Shown: piece by piece, positions 29,001-44,121 of the stretch | Position numbering within the stretch: position 1 is the stretch's first letter | Layout of the letters: every line of letters starts with the position of its first letter | From: Setaria digitata | Lineage: Eukaryota; Nematoda; Chromadorea; Rhabditida; Setariidae | Length of the DNA stretch: 62,587 nucleotides | Direction: 5' to 3' | Assembly: GCA_003640385.1 (NCBI GenBank) | Contig: RCAB01000382.1 | Location: 1 to 62,587 of the forward strand | The notes under the pieces: generated by a model | Databases searched by the model: none | What the model was told of the DNA's origin: nothing | The model's input: the letters and a program-made list of their open reading frames with translations, nothing else | Translations under genes and position numbers: made by a program

Positions 29001-30187
29001 TATAAAAGTAATAATAATTAATAGCAATAATTATGACAAAAGTAATAAGAATAATAATTGCTATAAGTCAACTTTAATATCCCCTTATTTTAACAATTCA
29101 CAATTAAGAAGTTGGATGTTGCTGTTTGAAAATTTGTACCAATCAAACAAAAAGTTGAAAATATTTGGGCCACACGATCTGACACATTTAGCAATAATGA
29201 CTGATTATTTGCCATATCATTATCAGTTAAATTTTTAACCATTTCATAAATTAACTTTTCATGCTCAAAATTTTAATAGCATCCAGTTTGCTTACTGCAT
29301 TATTAACATTATAATAACGATAAATAATTGATGTTATCACCATTAGCTTGAATAAGATGAGATCGAATGCCAAGCATTTATTTATCCATTAAAAAAGAAT
29401 TAAAAAGATGTTCGTGAAAATAATTTTGATATTTTAATTCAGATTTAGCAAAATTTAGATAATAGAATCCGAAAGATTTGCAAATGAACTGGAAGCAGTG
29501 ATGAAGCATATACGGTGATAATTAATAACAGCAATAATTAATAACAATAATAATAATGATAATACTCCTTTTCAACTCCTCAAAATATATTACCCAATTT
29601 AAACGTTAGCATCTAAAAAAAAAAAAAAAAATTTCTAAAAAAAATATCAAGTAGATCGCAATACAAAATTGATACATTCATACAAGAAATGAATTATAAT
29701 ATTTTAATTTCTAATTTAATAATTTATTTAAACAATATTCTGCTAAGGCTCTCTAAACAAACTGATGGGGTGATAAACAAAAGCCACACGGATCATGATG
29801 ATGGAATTTTGAATGATGCCAAGGCATTGGTATTTGTGAAATGAGAATTTAAAAAACAAAATTTAAACACATCAAAAATTTTTCTTCCGTTCAAAGAAAA
29901 AAAGCTCCTTTAAAAATTGAAGAGCAATTTTTGTTGAGTGTTTCATTCGTTAAACGCTAAATACACGTTTTAATTAACATCTTCCACAACCAAAATTTCA
30001 TGTTCAGCCAAAAATTCGTTTAAAAAAAAAAAAAAAAAAAAAAAAACACTTCAATATTTTATATGGAAAATGAAATTACCACTGAAATATTTGTTGTTTT
30101 TTTTTTTTTTTTTTGTGACAAATCGATATAAATATACTGGAAGTTTAATATCAGAAATGTTGCTGTTATTGTTTGAAACTCAAATGC

Positions 30188-30231
30188 TTTGCAATAACAA
30201 TAATAAGAGTTATTGTTATTGTTATTGCAAA
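30188..30231. repeat. 16-bp inverted repeat (hairpin)
   Basis: Left arm TTTGCAATAACAATAA (30188-30203) and its perfect reverse complement (30216-30231) are separated by 12 bases. It lies in a low-complexity TAACAA/TTATTG field, so a slipped simple repeat is a plausible origin. An 87-residue ORF with several Cys codons (30070-30333) crosses it. Confidence 0.7.
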
Positions 30232-33200
30232 ACAAAAAGTGCTGACAGTCATGGTAAAAGTCCCTGCAATTGTTTCAAATGTTCTTGGTTAAAAAAAGAA
30301 GAAAAATTGGTGGTCAATATAATGAAATTGTAAGCAAACTACAAAAAATTGTTATTGTCGTTGAAAATTGAGAAATGCTAGCCCAACTGACCATCTCTGG
30401 AATTTCAAATCTAATAATTCATCTTGTTAATACTCAATATATGTCAGATTTGTGAGTAAATTATTAAAAATTTATTCTAATCGTTGTTGTTACGATTCTT
30501 ATTGCTGTTATTGCTGAAGGAGGAAAAAATTCATTAAAATGTAAGAGAGGGAATGAAATTAAAATTTAAAAAGAAAAAATTTTGTAGTATGAAATTAAAA
30601 TCAATTGAAATATGACAAAAAAAAAGAAATTGTGTAATTAATTTTTTAGATTTTAAATATCTATCAAATAAACATCTATTTTTATAGTAGCATGAATTGC
30701 TTCTTTTTTTTTTTTTTTTTTGTTGTAGATTCATTAGCAGAATTATAACGGAGAAAAAGATAAAATTTACGCAACTGCCACAGTTATTTAATAATTTTTT
30801 TTTTAAAACACCAGCGAGGTGTTTTTTTAATTATTTTCTGGTGTGCTTTGTTGAAGTTTTCAGTAGGAAAGAATTTAAACAAAAAAAAAAAAAGAAAAAA
30901 AAACAAAAAAAAAGAAAAATTATGAATGTTTTTTAAAAAGAAAAAAGAAATGATTTGAATAGTATAAGCGAAATTTTTTCTTTTTGTTGGCATTTTTCGA
31001 TTTGACAACAAATTTTAATACATTTTTTTATGCTTCAACGACTTTTCCCTTTTTTTGTTTTTAAGTTATTGAGTTTTTTTTCCATTCAGTGAGCACAATG
31101 TGCGTCAAATAATGTCTCGCCGTTTCAGTAATAACAGTGATAATTAGTGAATCTATGGATAATTTGTCAGCGTAATAATGACTTAATTTACAATAAAATA
31201 TCAAATTCGTTTGAATACAATCTCTAGTAATTCGAAATACAAAAAGACCAAGTTTTTTTTTTTCAATCTTTTTGTTCTCTGGTCAAAAAAATGAATTGTT
31301 ATATGAACAAAAGCTTTTTCGTGATAAAATAAATTTGAGTTTATTCATTTCAAAAAGTACAAAAGTAGTCAAATAAAGCCAGCTGTATTATTCAAAATGC
31401 ATTCAATTAAAGGACAATTATTCCTCAAAATTTTCAAATCCATTTTAATAAAAGAAAAAAAAAACACATAACTATTTTTACGTCAAAGTTATATGATCGA
31501 AGATGCCATTTTCAGCTCACAATTTATGCAAAATGTAATAAACTAAAATTAGAAGTTTTCACTATTCGCCATTATCACTAAAATAAATAGCTGATTAAAA
31601 CTGATAATTTTTTTCCCTCGCTAATGTAATTTTTAGCAAATCACAATTCAATTTTTCCATCTTCCGATAAGTTTGATTAAGTGATTCGGAAACAGTTAAT
31701 GGACTAATATATTCGGAATGAACAAACATAATACAAAATGGGAGAGTAGCAGATCGGAAGGAGACGACAAGAAAAAAAAAGAGGTTAAGCAGCCTAAATA
31801 TTTTGATAATTATTGGAAAAGTTTTTCTTGAGAAATTCTTACTAATGCAAAATGTAATTTTTCATATTACCAGTATTGGTGTTGCTTCCTCTTCTGTTGC
31901 AAATTACACTATAAACTTCAGAAAAGTTTCCTTCCCATTTCTTTGTCCAATTCTTTTTGCTTTCCGGTTTGGGAATTTTTCCAGAAAAGATATTATCCAT
32001 TAGAATTATGCAACAACAGGCAAATATCACATCAATATAGCAATGAATTGCATCTTTGCATTCAACATTTCCAACGATCAATTTGATTGTGCAGATGAGA
32101 TTAAAATTTTTAAATCAAATTGAAATTGATTAAAATTGTGTCATAGAATATAAATTTCAAAGAGGAAAATATGAATCTATTTTTCGTAAAAAATCGCTGG
32201 CAAAAGTTTTGACTCACAAATCAATAAGTAAGGGTATAATTTTATAAAGTAAATTAGTTTTTTCAGACAAAAAAAAAAGAATTTATAATAAATTATTAGT
32301 TTTTTTTTCTTTTTTAAAGCGATTTCGATTTAAAATCATGAAATTTGACAGGGGAAGTGCATTCGACCAATTATGCAATTGTGATAAACAATAATCAGTG
32401 ATCAAAGTGCAGCAATGATATTAAGCTAATTTTCTGATCTTTTAATTAATTACAATTAAAATTTCTTCCAAACGAATGAAAAACATTTCCAATAATTCGT
32501 AAAAATTTTCAAATGCTGTGGAGAACTCCATCGTTCCATTTGTACATTATTATCAAATTTTAAAATAAACTGATCAAAAAAAGTTATTATTGCTATTATT
32601 TCATTCATTTTCCAAATAAAACATCTATTTCAATTAATATGTATTGAAAAAAGAACTGAAAATTCAAATAAAAGAAGACAATTAAAATAATTCTAAAATG
32701 AAGCAAAAAAAAAAATGGTTCAATTGATGCAAAACTGATTAAAAAAAAGAAAACTAAAATGATTTCGTTTAAATTAAGCATTTTAGGAGTCGGCATAGAA
32801 AACTGCCAAATAATTTATGAAATCTCCTTCTTCGTTAGCATATTTCAGCAAAAGAAAAATAAAAAAAAAAAAAGATTTTATAGATTGAAGTGAAATTTCT
32901 TAATTTTTGTTTAAAATTTTAATGGATTTCCACTTAATTTCTGAATTGATTTGGGCTAAAAATCATTCGAAAATAAAATTCTTTTTCATCTTTTTTTCTT
33001 TTCCTCTCCTTTTCTTCTTTTTTAAATGCTGAAACGGTAGCATATAATGTTGAATTTATCTCCATCTTTCTTTTTATTTTCATGCATATAACATATAATT
33101 TCTCTAATTTCCTCTTTAATTTGCAAATTTCATTTTTACTTATTACTTTTTTTCTTTCTCTTCTTTCAAATAAGAATATTTCTCTTTCAGTAGCTTCTCT

Positions 33201-34379
33201 CACTAGTGATTATAAATATATATACTCTCTTGCTGTGATAATTCTGATTTTGTTAATAATTAAGTCATCGCATGATATTTATTTACAGACAAAACAATTT
33301 CATTGTGATAGGAGTAATCATTTATGATATGATAAGTTTGTGAGCAAAAAAAAAAGAGGTGAACAGCTAATTCCTTAAGTACTTGCAAATTTTCTCTCTC
33401 TCTCTCTGATAATTCTAATTTTGTAATTTTGTTAATAAATTAGACTACTTCATCTATAATTTAAAAAAAAAAAGATAACGAAAATCAGTTTGAAATGATT
33501 TTTAACAAAAAAATTGTTACGCATGTCTCTGACGGAGAAGGTAAAGAAATAAGTTATGCGATTTTTGGACAAAAAAAAAAACGCAAGTTTTGAATAAATT
33601 AAACGTTTGAAAATCCGTTTAAAACATGGAATTTTTGATTAAATGTGTTTTTGAACGATGAAGGATTTATTATGGCCGTTTCTTCATGACTATATAAAGC
33701 AATCGCTATAATCCTTTTTTGGTCAGAAGTTTTTCAGGAATTTAATTATTTGAAGGGGGAGGGGGGGAGGAGAAAAAAAAATATGCTTAATTATAGTCTT
33801 TGTAACTTACAACGTTTGTATGTAAAATTTCATACTACTTTTTTTTTTTCTACTATTTCATGCTTAATTAAGCAACACTCATTAACTTGGTGAAGTTTTA
33901 TTTGACCTATTCCAATTGTTTTTTTTTTTTTTTTAGTTTTATTCCAATAAATTGCTGAATTTCTATAGTTCTTTGTTTTTTTTTTTTATTATCATTTTTA
34001 TTTTTCCGAACATTCATTAGCGAACCTGAAAACACATTATAATAAAATTGAGCCAAATCTCCTAGTAGCCAAAACTTTAATATAAATGACATAATATATA
34101 GTTGCTTTTTTTTTTGTTATTAATGATAAAATTTATGCCAAGTAATTACCATCATTTATTTATATTTATAATATAATAATTATTTTTTGAAGAGGAAAAT
34201 GATGCAAAAAAAGAAAAAAAAAATGTGACAATAGTTCAATATAAAAAAAAAATTCTTTATTTCAGCATTAATAAAAATAAAATTTGATGATGTTAAATGA
34301 AAGAAAATTTAGAATCAATAGTATTAGTTTCAAAAAGCAAAAAATTCATATTATTCATATTGAAAAAAGATTTGGATTA

Positions 34380-34381
<2 letters not shown>

Positions 34382-34412
<31 letters not shown>
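34382..34412. repeat. (CT)n microsatellite
   Basis: An uninterrupted CT dinucleotide tract in gene-free sequence. Confidence 0.95.
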
Positions 34413-34413
<1 letters not shown>

Positions 34414-37400
34414 AAAAAGATTGGGAGTGAAAGAAAAAATTGAATATAACGTGGACAAAACTTTCAAAATTTTAACTTTAAGATTAAAAAAAAGCATGAA
34501 GAAAGAATTAACTGGAAATGTCGTACATTTAAAAAAAAAATGAAGCAAAGAAAGAGGTAAATTTATTACAGTTGCGCTGGATAACTTAAATTATTAAATA
34601 AAATGTATGGATGATAAATGGTTGGATATTTTTGAACTTTTCATAAAACAATTAATATTTTTTGAAGGCAAAAAATGAGTTTAAACAATTTGACATTTTA
34701 CATTTGAAACACAAACGAAATATCCTTTGTGAAATAAAAAACAAAAAATTTTAACTGCCAAATTTATTAGTCAACGTTGTATTGTTTGAGAGGACAATGC
34801 GCCTAGTAATATAGTGAACGAATTAAATTATTGAGCAAAAATAAATTGTAGTAAAAGTGAGACAAGTTCAGTCTAATCAGACTAAACTTTCTCAAATAGC
34901 TGATAATTAAAAAGATGGAAATAATTTCAAAAAAAAAAAAAAGTGACACAATTTTGACGGGAATTTTTCAAATCAAGTTTTAATCAGGAAAATTTCCTTT
35001 AAAAGATACTTTCCAAATTTGAAGTCGAATATAAATAAGAAAAGATGGTATTAAGTACATTAAAATTAGAAATTGTCATATCACAAAACAGAAGCTAATT
35101 AAATTAGCACAGGAAAATTTTTTTTGCTTAAACTTCCTTTCCAGAATTTTTAAATCCAGCAACATTTCTCACCTTTGTACAGGTACCTAAAATTTTGATC
35201 GGCAATGATTTGTACCGATAAATTGGACAATTTTTCTCCTCTCCTCTTCCCATTGACAACAAAAAATGTAACAATTAGCTATTTGCATAATTGAAAATTT
35301 ATTCAAAAATTCTTTTGAAACTGATTTAAAATAAATTTAACATATTTTCTTTCATATGAATATTTTTAAAAGAAAACTACAGTAAGCAATGTTACAACTT
35401 AAACGATATTATACAATTTTTCACCAATAAAATATTGAAAGTTTAGAAATTATAATAGAAATTTGAACTTTCCTTTTTTTCAGCATCAGTTTCAAATCTT
35501 TTTTATTGCATTTTCAAATGATTCTTAGGAAAAAAAAAAGGCAAAAGTTTAATTTTTTTTTTTTAAAGAAAGTATTTGAGAAATTTTACAATCACTTCTA
35601 TAAATGAGAATAGATATATTTCATTTGAATAAATAAACTTTTTTTCGAATTTAACAAAAAATGTAAAAAGAGAAGATGGAAAGAAAAAATTTTCCTGTAA
35701 TTTCATTTTCCAAAAAAAGACTACGCTCTTTGACTATAGGCGTTAAACATCAGGCAAAATAAAATCTAATTTTATTTCTATACTACTTTTTTTTTTTTTT
35801 TTTTTTACATTTTGCTTGTCTGATGCTTTCTTTTAATTTTTTCCATTTTCAATTTATGTTACTTTGTTTTACTAATCTTATCTAATTCATTTCTGCTAGT
35901 TTATTTTAGAATTCTTTTATCAGTCCTCTTTTTATTTTCACTTCTATTCTTAATTTTTAAACAGATTTTAATATTTTATTTCATTGTTTTATAAAATTAA
36001 AAAAAAAGGAAAAAAGCGATACAATTTATAATAAAAGCGAATTCATTGAAGAAAAAAAAAACACAAAAGTTGAAAAGAAAGCACTGAAAAAAAAAAAATT
36101 ATTCCGATTAATCGTAAAAGTGCCATTTTGAAATTAATTTTTGCTATGAATTAAGAAAATTTTCGTTTTCATTTTCAATTTTTCTTTTTTCTGCATTTAA
36201 AAAGAAAAAAAATTTGAATTCAAAATGAAAAAATTCTTTTCTGTTAAAAAAATAAAGAAATCAAATTTATCATTTCTTTCTTATAATTTTTTTTACCTCA
36301 ACTAAAAGATTGTTTTCATTTTTATATTGTTTAATTTTTTTAAATATTTATTCCAATGAAATTTAGATAAAATAAATAAGATAAACATTTAAACAAGAAA
36401 AAAATAGCGCAAAAAAAATTTTTTTTTTGTCGTATAAAAAAGTCAAAAAAAAAAAATAAAAATGGAAAAAAAAAGGAAAGTAAGATGGAAAAATTCTCGA
36501 TCACATTCCATTACCACATGTAATTAAGCTCTAAAATGTTAATGACAGTGCTGTGCTCCTTTAGCTACTAACATCGCCTCTTTTTCATTTCTTTTTTCTC
36601 TCTTTTTTTTTTTAATATTAAAATTAAATAAATTCAATGCTAATTAATAATTTATCAATTATATATATCAATCAATCTAATTTCCATTCGAATACATTTA
36701 CTAGTTGGAATAAAAGATAATAATTAGACCATTCGTTTCTGAATTTTTTTCTTTCTTTTCTTATTTATTTGTTTCAAATTTCAAAAAGAAATTTTTTTTT
36801 TCTCGATCAGTATATTTTAATACAATTAACTGTTTAGTGTGAAATTAATTTTATCGAAAATTATTACTATTAGTCACTTTATAGTTGTCACTGGAAAAGT
36901 TAGTTAAACTAAATTAAATTACATCTGTGTGCGAAATAAAACAATAAATGGGTGGCTGGAATTTAATCATTGTTGGCCTAAAAACAATACTGAAAAAATG
37001 GCATTTACTTTCAGCAATTTTTAAGTGACAAATAAAAGAAGAGAAAGGGAGCGAAACGAAAAAAAAAAATAATGAATTAAAAAACATTAGATATGTTAAT
37101 TTCGACGAGCAAAAATCAAAAAAAAAGAAAAAATAGAGATAATATTAATAATTTTTTTAAAATGAAAATGAAATTTGAAATCGATGACCAAAGCAATTCT
37201 AATCACTCCTAATAATGAAACATGTTCATTCCATTTTTAATGTGTAATTTTATAACATATTTAACTAATTTTTCAATTATTCATTCGCTTATTTGTATAT
37301 TTTTTAAATGTAATTAATTTATGAATAGAAATAGAAGAAAAAAAAAAAAAGAAGTAACAGCTGTCGCAAAACCGTTTTGATCTCACTTCAATGTTTGCAA

Positions 37401-38249
37401 AATCTTTTCTTTTCATCTTAGAAATGATAATTTCAAGTTTTTTTTTTTTTTTATAAATGATTGATGAGTTATAAAAAAAAAAAAAACTTATCATTTCATT
37501 AACTGTTAACAGTTGGAACAACCAACTTGCGTTGAAAATTTTTCAAATGCAATAATACTACATTATCAAACTGGTGATTTTCATTTTTATTTTCTTGCTA
37601 TCAAAATCTGAATATGGAAAAATTCTTTTAATTTCATCATTTAATGCAACGAAAAAAGAATTCATTTTTTATATATATATTTCTGCTCTAAAGAAAAATG
37701 CAAGTTCAAAAAAAAAAAAAAGAAAAAAAAGGAAAGATATAAATTGAAAAATTATTTTAGTCTAGCGAAGTTTTGAAAAATAGAAACAAAAGATTGTTTG
37801 CGTGTGTTTAAAATTTTACTTAAAGATTTTTCCTTTTTTTATTTCTCCTTATTACAATGATCTTTTTCTCAAAGTCTGATGTTGTTTTAATATAGGTTTT
37901 ACAAGAATTGAAAATTTCCAGATGTTTTGTTTCTTCTTTTTTTTTTTTCTTAGACTAAATCATAAAAAAATCATTTTTTTTTTTTTCATTTTTATCAGAC
38001 ATAAAATGCGCATAGTTAGGCTTCCTTTTTCCTGTTTGTTTCCTTCCACTGACGTCAAATAATTATGAGCATAATTTTGGGAAATAAAATGTCATCATTT
38101 TCCATTTCCGTTCAATCATCAATTATCATTTATCAGAAATTCCTATCAACTTCCTTTCATTTCATTCATTCTGTTTCAGCGTACATCATTTTGCATTTTT
38201 TTTTTTTTTTTGAAGTTTGAAAAATTTAAAAGGAAAGAAAAGGAGAAGG

Positions 38250-38615
38250 CAAAAAAAAAAATTGCCTTGTTAAGCAAATGGCTTCATTGTAATATCTTTG
38301 TGTAAATTACAAAGGAAAAAACAGCATTAAAAAAATATGCAAAAATTGTGCAGTTTTGAGGAAAAAAAAAAAACATCCATTCTAGTATATTTAATTCAGT
38401 ATAAAATTTTTATTCAAAATCAGAAATATAACTNAAAAAAAAAATTGCCTTGTTAAGCAAATGGCTTCATTGTAATATCTTTGTGTAAATTACAAAGGAA
38501 AAAACAGCATTAAAAAAATATGCAAAAATTGTGCAGTTTTGAGGAAAAAAAAAAAACATCCCTTCTAGTATATTTAATTCAGTATAAAATTTTTATTCAA
38601 AATCAGAAATATAAC
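38250..38615. repeat. Near-identical tandem duplication flanking an N
   Basis: A unit of about 180 bases starting near 38250 (poly-A, then ATTGCCTTGTTAAGCAAATG) is repeated from 38435. The two copies differ at one clear position (CATCCATTC versus CATCCCTTC). A single N at 38434 sits exactly at the junction. This is what results when two overlapping contig ends are joined without merging, so it is probably an assembly artefact. Confidence 0.85.
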
Positions 38616-41600
38616 TGCAAAGAAAAACGAAAAAATTGCACTCGATTTTTTAAAATATGCTCATTTCTTGCATCCTTTCCTGATCGATTTTCGATTTTTT
38701 ATTGATTTCCAATATGAGGAAAATCAAAATAAATCAATGAGTAAGAAGTCCTTCTTCTTAATTTTTTTTTGTTTTCTCGAATAATTTTGTCAAAAATTAG
38801 TGTTGCAGTAAAAATTACAGAAATGATTAATAGCAAATAATATTTTAAGTTGAGCAATTTTTCAAGCAATTCTAAAATGAATATGAATATGTGAATAACG
38901 TTTTTTTTTTTCTTGCCATTGCCTTTCATATATATATATTTTCCTTTTCCGGAAAAAAGTTCGTTCTTAATTATTGAGCATTTTCATATGAAAAGAAAAA
39001 AAAAATTATTCCTTTCATTTTTATACCGAAAAATTTTATACTACATTCGAAAGGGAAGGAAAAAACGATAAAAAGTTGTAGCTGTAAGTAATTGTTGCAG
39101 TGCATATTGTAGGGACAAGGGAAAAAGTGAAAGAAATGAGAAAAAAAGATTTATTTAATTATATTTCATTTCAATTTACAGTTAATAATTTTAATTTGCA
39201 ATTTAAAAATCTATCATTAATAGACTTTTGTCGTTTCGATATTTATGCATTCTTCTTCTTCAGACGTTATTTAGAAATTAAAACGGAAAAAAAAAAAGAA
39301 AAAAGAAAGCGAATTAAAAAATGATTTGTTTACCAAACTTTCGCTTGCGCTAAATTAATCAATGATCACTGAACAGAGAAAAGAAAAGAAAATAATTGCA
39401 ATAAGACTGAGATTTTAGAATGAAAATAAAAAAAAAACTTTTTTTTTTTTTTTTGATAAATGAAGGAGAGAGGACAGAAGAAAAAAACACAGAGTAATCA
39501 TTAGCATTGAAAGTGAAATCTTGTTAAATAGAGGCTCAATAATTATTTCACTTCAACTCATTCCATTTAAGTGCTACTTTGGGACTCATTAAAAATCATA
39601 AAGTTAACAATTATCATTAGGATGATACGCCTAGACAGATCATTTTATGGTTCCAATAAAATTAACAGTTATTTAGAAATTTCATTTCTCTTGGAGACAA
39701 AAAAAAAATTTTTGAATAAAAAGAGCAAAATTTCAAAAAGAAAAATTTATTTGTTGAATGCGCAGAAAAATTTCCTGAAAGGAAGCAAAAAATTGCCAGG
39801 ATTATTTATCATTTCAAAAGTTACAGAATTCTGAGTTTAATTTAATTTCTCTCTTTTTTTTTTTTTTTGATTTGTTAACTGACAAAAAAAAATTCAAACA
39901 TTATCCGGAATTTTTTTTTACATGGATAAAACGAATGATGGAAGAAAAAAAAATGGGAAAAAATAGTAAATTGAAAATTAACGAAAAATTAACAAAAACC
40001 TCAGATAAAATTATAGTGTCGAAGATCTCATCGTTAGAATTTTTAGAAAATAACGAATGAGACTATTATCATCTACTAAAAGCATTCCGGATTCAATGAA
40101 ACTTCTCATTGCTTAAAGTTTTAAATTAGCTCCAAAATTATTTTCAAACTTCTCAAAATGCCTTCATTTGCAGATTGTCAATTGCTTTTGCATTTGGTAC
40201 TTATCGACAGCACCGGTACTGTCATCAAGCATACCTTATAAATATTAGAAATTGCCAATTTCACAGGGAATAATTAGTCATAAAATATAACAAAAATTGC
40301 AATATTCATTAGAATATATTGAGTATTTCAATTGAAAATCACCAATAATTGTATTCGTCAGCACAAGATCAATATTTTTAAGCTAATTTAACTATAATTA
40401 AAATCCCAACAGTCCGTCTTTTAATCCATCATTATCAGTGGATTAATTTGCTGAAACGTAAACGACAAATTTTAGAAATCTCTTTATCATTTATTGTATC
40501 ATACGATTTATGATCATTGTGTGTTCACCGTTAATCACACAGAAGCCTCATTGAGTAAGCTAAAGAGAAATTAAAATTAATAAGATATAAATTTAGAATT
40601 AGTGAAACAGATAGAAGTACTCACTGAATGGAATTTGCATTAAATGAGAGAAAAGTATATGTATACATAAAGTATCAATATTTTCTCTATATGAAACGTA
40701 TACAAATATTGATATGAATAAAAGCACAATTAAAAGGAGAAATGAGATATCTCATTAATACTAATTATGAAAATTGAAACATTAACTGAAGACAAATAAA
40801 AATAATTAACGAATCTAAATTTTGCTTCAAAAAATGATTATTAAAATAATTTTGGAATAATAATAATAATATCCAAAAAATGTGTATATCTGGAAGGCTT
40901 GCCAGATGAAAAAAATGACTAATAACCTAGCTGTGCATAAGCTGTTATGAGCCGGATCTTTAGTCTAATTAATTAATGCTCCAATGAAGAATTTTTGTTT
41001 ATTTATTAAGACGGAAAAGGATGACATTAACGAGTTATTATTTTAGTCTTTTCTCAGAATATCATTTTTCGTGAATAATTCATGAATTGAATTTAAATTT
41101 CAATTCGACGTTTAATTCAGTGAAACTTAAAGTGTCGTGGTGATGCAATTGTGAGCATCAAATGATGAGAAATATTGATAAGACAGGTATTATGCAGATC
41201 AATTGATAAGACAGAATTAATGAAAAAATGACTTTCATCTCATTAGCCTCATTAAGCTCTTAATTAACTAACTCTTAACTACAAAGTTATGCAGCGTATT
41301 AGAGAATGTGAATTCAAACAATATCAACACTTGAAAAACAAAAGAAAGGATCATCTTGTTAAAAAATTAAGTAAATGTGTCATAAATAGCTGAGAAGATA
41401 TTAGAACAAAAGAAGTAGTGATTAGTGATTATTTCGTTGATTAATTTCAGTTCTTCTGATAATGCATTCAGTTTAACGTATGCGAACACTAAAAATATTA
41501 ACAAACCATTACTTGACGATTTAATAAATAGTTGAAAACACTGAACGGTTTGGAAGAAAATTGACTAGTAAATCTTTTTTTTTTTTGAAGATAGATAATT

Positions 41601-43800
41601 TTGATGCAAGCATACATAATAATAGTAGCCCAGGGGTACTGAAATACTTAAATAACATTAATGATAATAATGAGTAACCGAAGTTATGTGAATACTATAG
41701 AGGTAAGGAAGAGTAATCTGACTCCTATCCGTCAATTTCATTGAAATTTTCTCAAACAAAAAAAAGTGTGCTTCAAGAGAGAATTATTATTCAAAACAAG
41801 TACTAAATTGTAATTGAAGTCGTTAATTTGAAAAATCTTTGTGTCAATTCCAAATTTTCAGTATTTCAATAACAAAACTTCAATTTTGCTTAGAATGATT
41901 AATAACATTTCATAGCAATTTAATAATTCTTCGACGATTGATTTATTGTCGATGAATTGCTATTTTATTGTTAAATATTATTAAAATTTATTATTAAATA
42001 ACATGAAATTTTAGTGAATCGAAGTAATTACTAAGTGTAGCGGCAAAAATTCAACCTAAAATAAAAAGTAGATGATTAATCTTATTGAAAATATAACCGG
42101 CAAATTGAAATTTTTAAAAAAATTTTAGACATTCGATAAAATCCAAAATATTATTCACTGAAATATTAATTCGTTAAGCAATTTATCTTCAAAACATCAT
42201 CTTTTTTTTTCTATTCGTCATTACTAAAAAGAATGAAAAGAGATGATAATAAAATATAATAAGAAGGAAAAAATTCGAAATTTTTGAAGCACTAAAATTA
42301 ACACATGACGAGAAGAAAACAAATGATCTCTTTATTTGATTTTAAATTACTGAAATTATATATTTCAAAATTCCGGAAAGCAATCCATAACTTCAAATGC
42401 TTCATTTGGATATAAAATTGAATGGTTGAATTTTAATCTTAAAAAAGAAAACATAATTATTTTCCTTGCTTAAAAAAAAAAAAAAAAAAAGAATATAATG
42501 TACTGCTTCTATTACCTCTAAAGAAGTTTCGAAATAGTTTTTAATTTGTTGAAATTTTGATAAGCGAAAAAAAATAGAGCAAATTTTGAAGAAACAATTA
42601 TTTTAGCTTTTAAATGTTCTCAAATATTGTGAAGATTTTTCCCCTTCTCTTTCCCTTTCTTTTTTTTTTTTTTTTTTCACTAAGTAATTAATATTAGACT
42701 AATAACTATGTAACTTATTATTGTTACATTGTCTTCTGAGGAATAATTTTTCCAAAAAAATAATTTCTTCGCAGTATTTTCTTCCTATTTCTTTAATCAA
42801 GAATGTGCCCCTTGTAATTGGATATCATTTTAAAATTTAGGCTGAACGAAATTATTATAATGATATTTGCTTAAATTAAGTCATTGTAACTAGTTATGGG
42901 CCTATTAGAATCTAAGTCTTTTAGTAAAGTTGGAACTCAGGTAATTTAATGATCAAAAATTGGTTGAAGAGGTCGGATTACTGAGATCTAGAACTAGTTT
43001 CCTGGATTTATATTTCAAGTAGATTTTGCTCAGTGAATTTTAACCGGATTAGCTGACCGGGAGGAAAATAATAGCTAGTTGAAAATATCAAAAATTGTAT
43101 TAAAGAAAATTTAATTGCTTAATGAATTTGATTAAGTGGAAAAAAGGAAAACTAAAGGTGCGAAAAAGGATGGAAGAGGAAAAAGTAAGTAATGTGCAAT
43201 ATTTTCAAAAAATTAAAGAAAAATAATAATTTCAAATAACGTTAAACAAACACTGAAAGTGCTACCTTCATGATAGAAAAAGTTTTTTAAAAATAACAAC
43301 GAAAAAAGATTGTAAAATTTTAAAGGCATTTTTTTTTTTTTTTTTGGAGGCACTAAAATGATAACTCAATTTTTAAAATGATATTTCTTATTTTTGTTTC
43401 CCTTTCAGATATGTTATATATATTTTTTTTAAATAACTCCCATTTATTAATTTGCTGAAAACGACAGATATTGGCATTGATGGAAACTTTTCACTCACTA
43501 AAAAATTTTTTACCCTTATAAAATGAAATGCAGATTTTTTTATTTTCAGAAAAAATTTTCCAAATTAATTAATTAATACTAAAGTTGTTTTTCAATTTTG
43601 AGATGAAATTTTTCCTTAGAATAGCTAGAAAAAAAAAGCGATTGATTATTAATGCTGGACAGAAATAGATGAAAAAGCGTAAATTTTGCGTTTTTCATTA
43701 TTAAAATGTAATTTTGAAATAGAAAAAGTTAATTAATGCTGTGCAGAAATTAATAAAATAGCATCAAGTTTTACGTTTTTTAATTTTAAAATAGAATTTG

Positions 43801-43835
<35 letters not shown>

Positions 43836-44085
43836 GATAGAAGAGAGAAATAGATAAAAGGAGGTAAATTTTATCATTTTCAATTGCGAAATATAATTTT
43901 TCTTTTTTTTTTTTAAACTCAATAAACTGCCCACACAACGAGCAATTGCTAATTTAAATGTATTCGTTTCTTTTGTTTTCTTTTCCACATTTATTCTTTC
44001 TCTCTTTTCTCTTTTCATTTGTTTAAATTAAACTTTTAAAAAGTAATTTTTTAAACGAAACAAAACATTTGCACTTTATAAATGT
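38616..44085. other. Gene-free AT-rich stretch
   Basis: No supported gene. Base composition is a little less extreme near 42780-43060 (for example GAAGAGGTCGGATTACTGAG at about 42967). Poly(A) runs of 20 or more occur near 42473 and 43804. A 22-codon minus-strand ORF near 40170-40240 looks coding-like but is too short to call. Confidence 0.4.
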
Positions 44086-44121
44086 TCATTTAGTGGAAGG
44101 AGAATTTCTAGCAGGTGATAG

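Larger units (their letters stand above)
26001..38233. other. Long gene-free AT-rich stretch
   Basis: No supported gene in about 12 kb. Contents are poly(A/T) runs, GA/CT simple repeats (26653-26690, 27631-27646, 27715-27752, 33392-33408, 34382-34412), a GCATGC-rich spot at 26524-26578, a purine G-run at 33754-33771 and a short hairpin at 30188-30231. The ORFs here are Lys/Asn/Phe/Ile-rich and match random expectation for this composition. Confidence 0.5.

Noticed and set aside
31842..32081. 79-residue minus-strand ORF ending NTNTGNMKNYILH
   Set aside because: It looks mildly coding but has no ATG at the start, no matching splice partners and no recognisable family.
40165..40240. 22-codon minus-strand ORF MLDDSTGAVDKYQMQKQ
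   Set aside because: Too short to support, with no splice partners or neighbouring exons.
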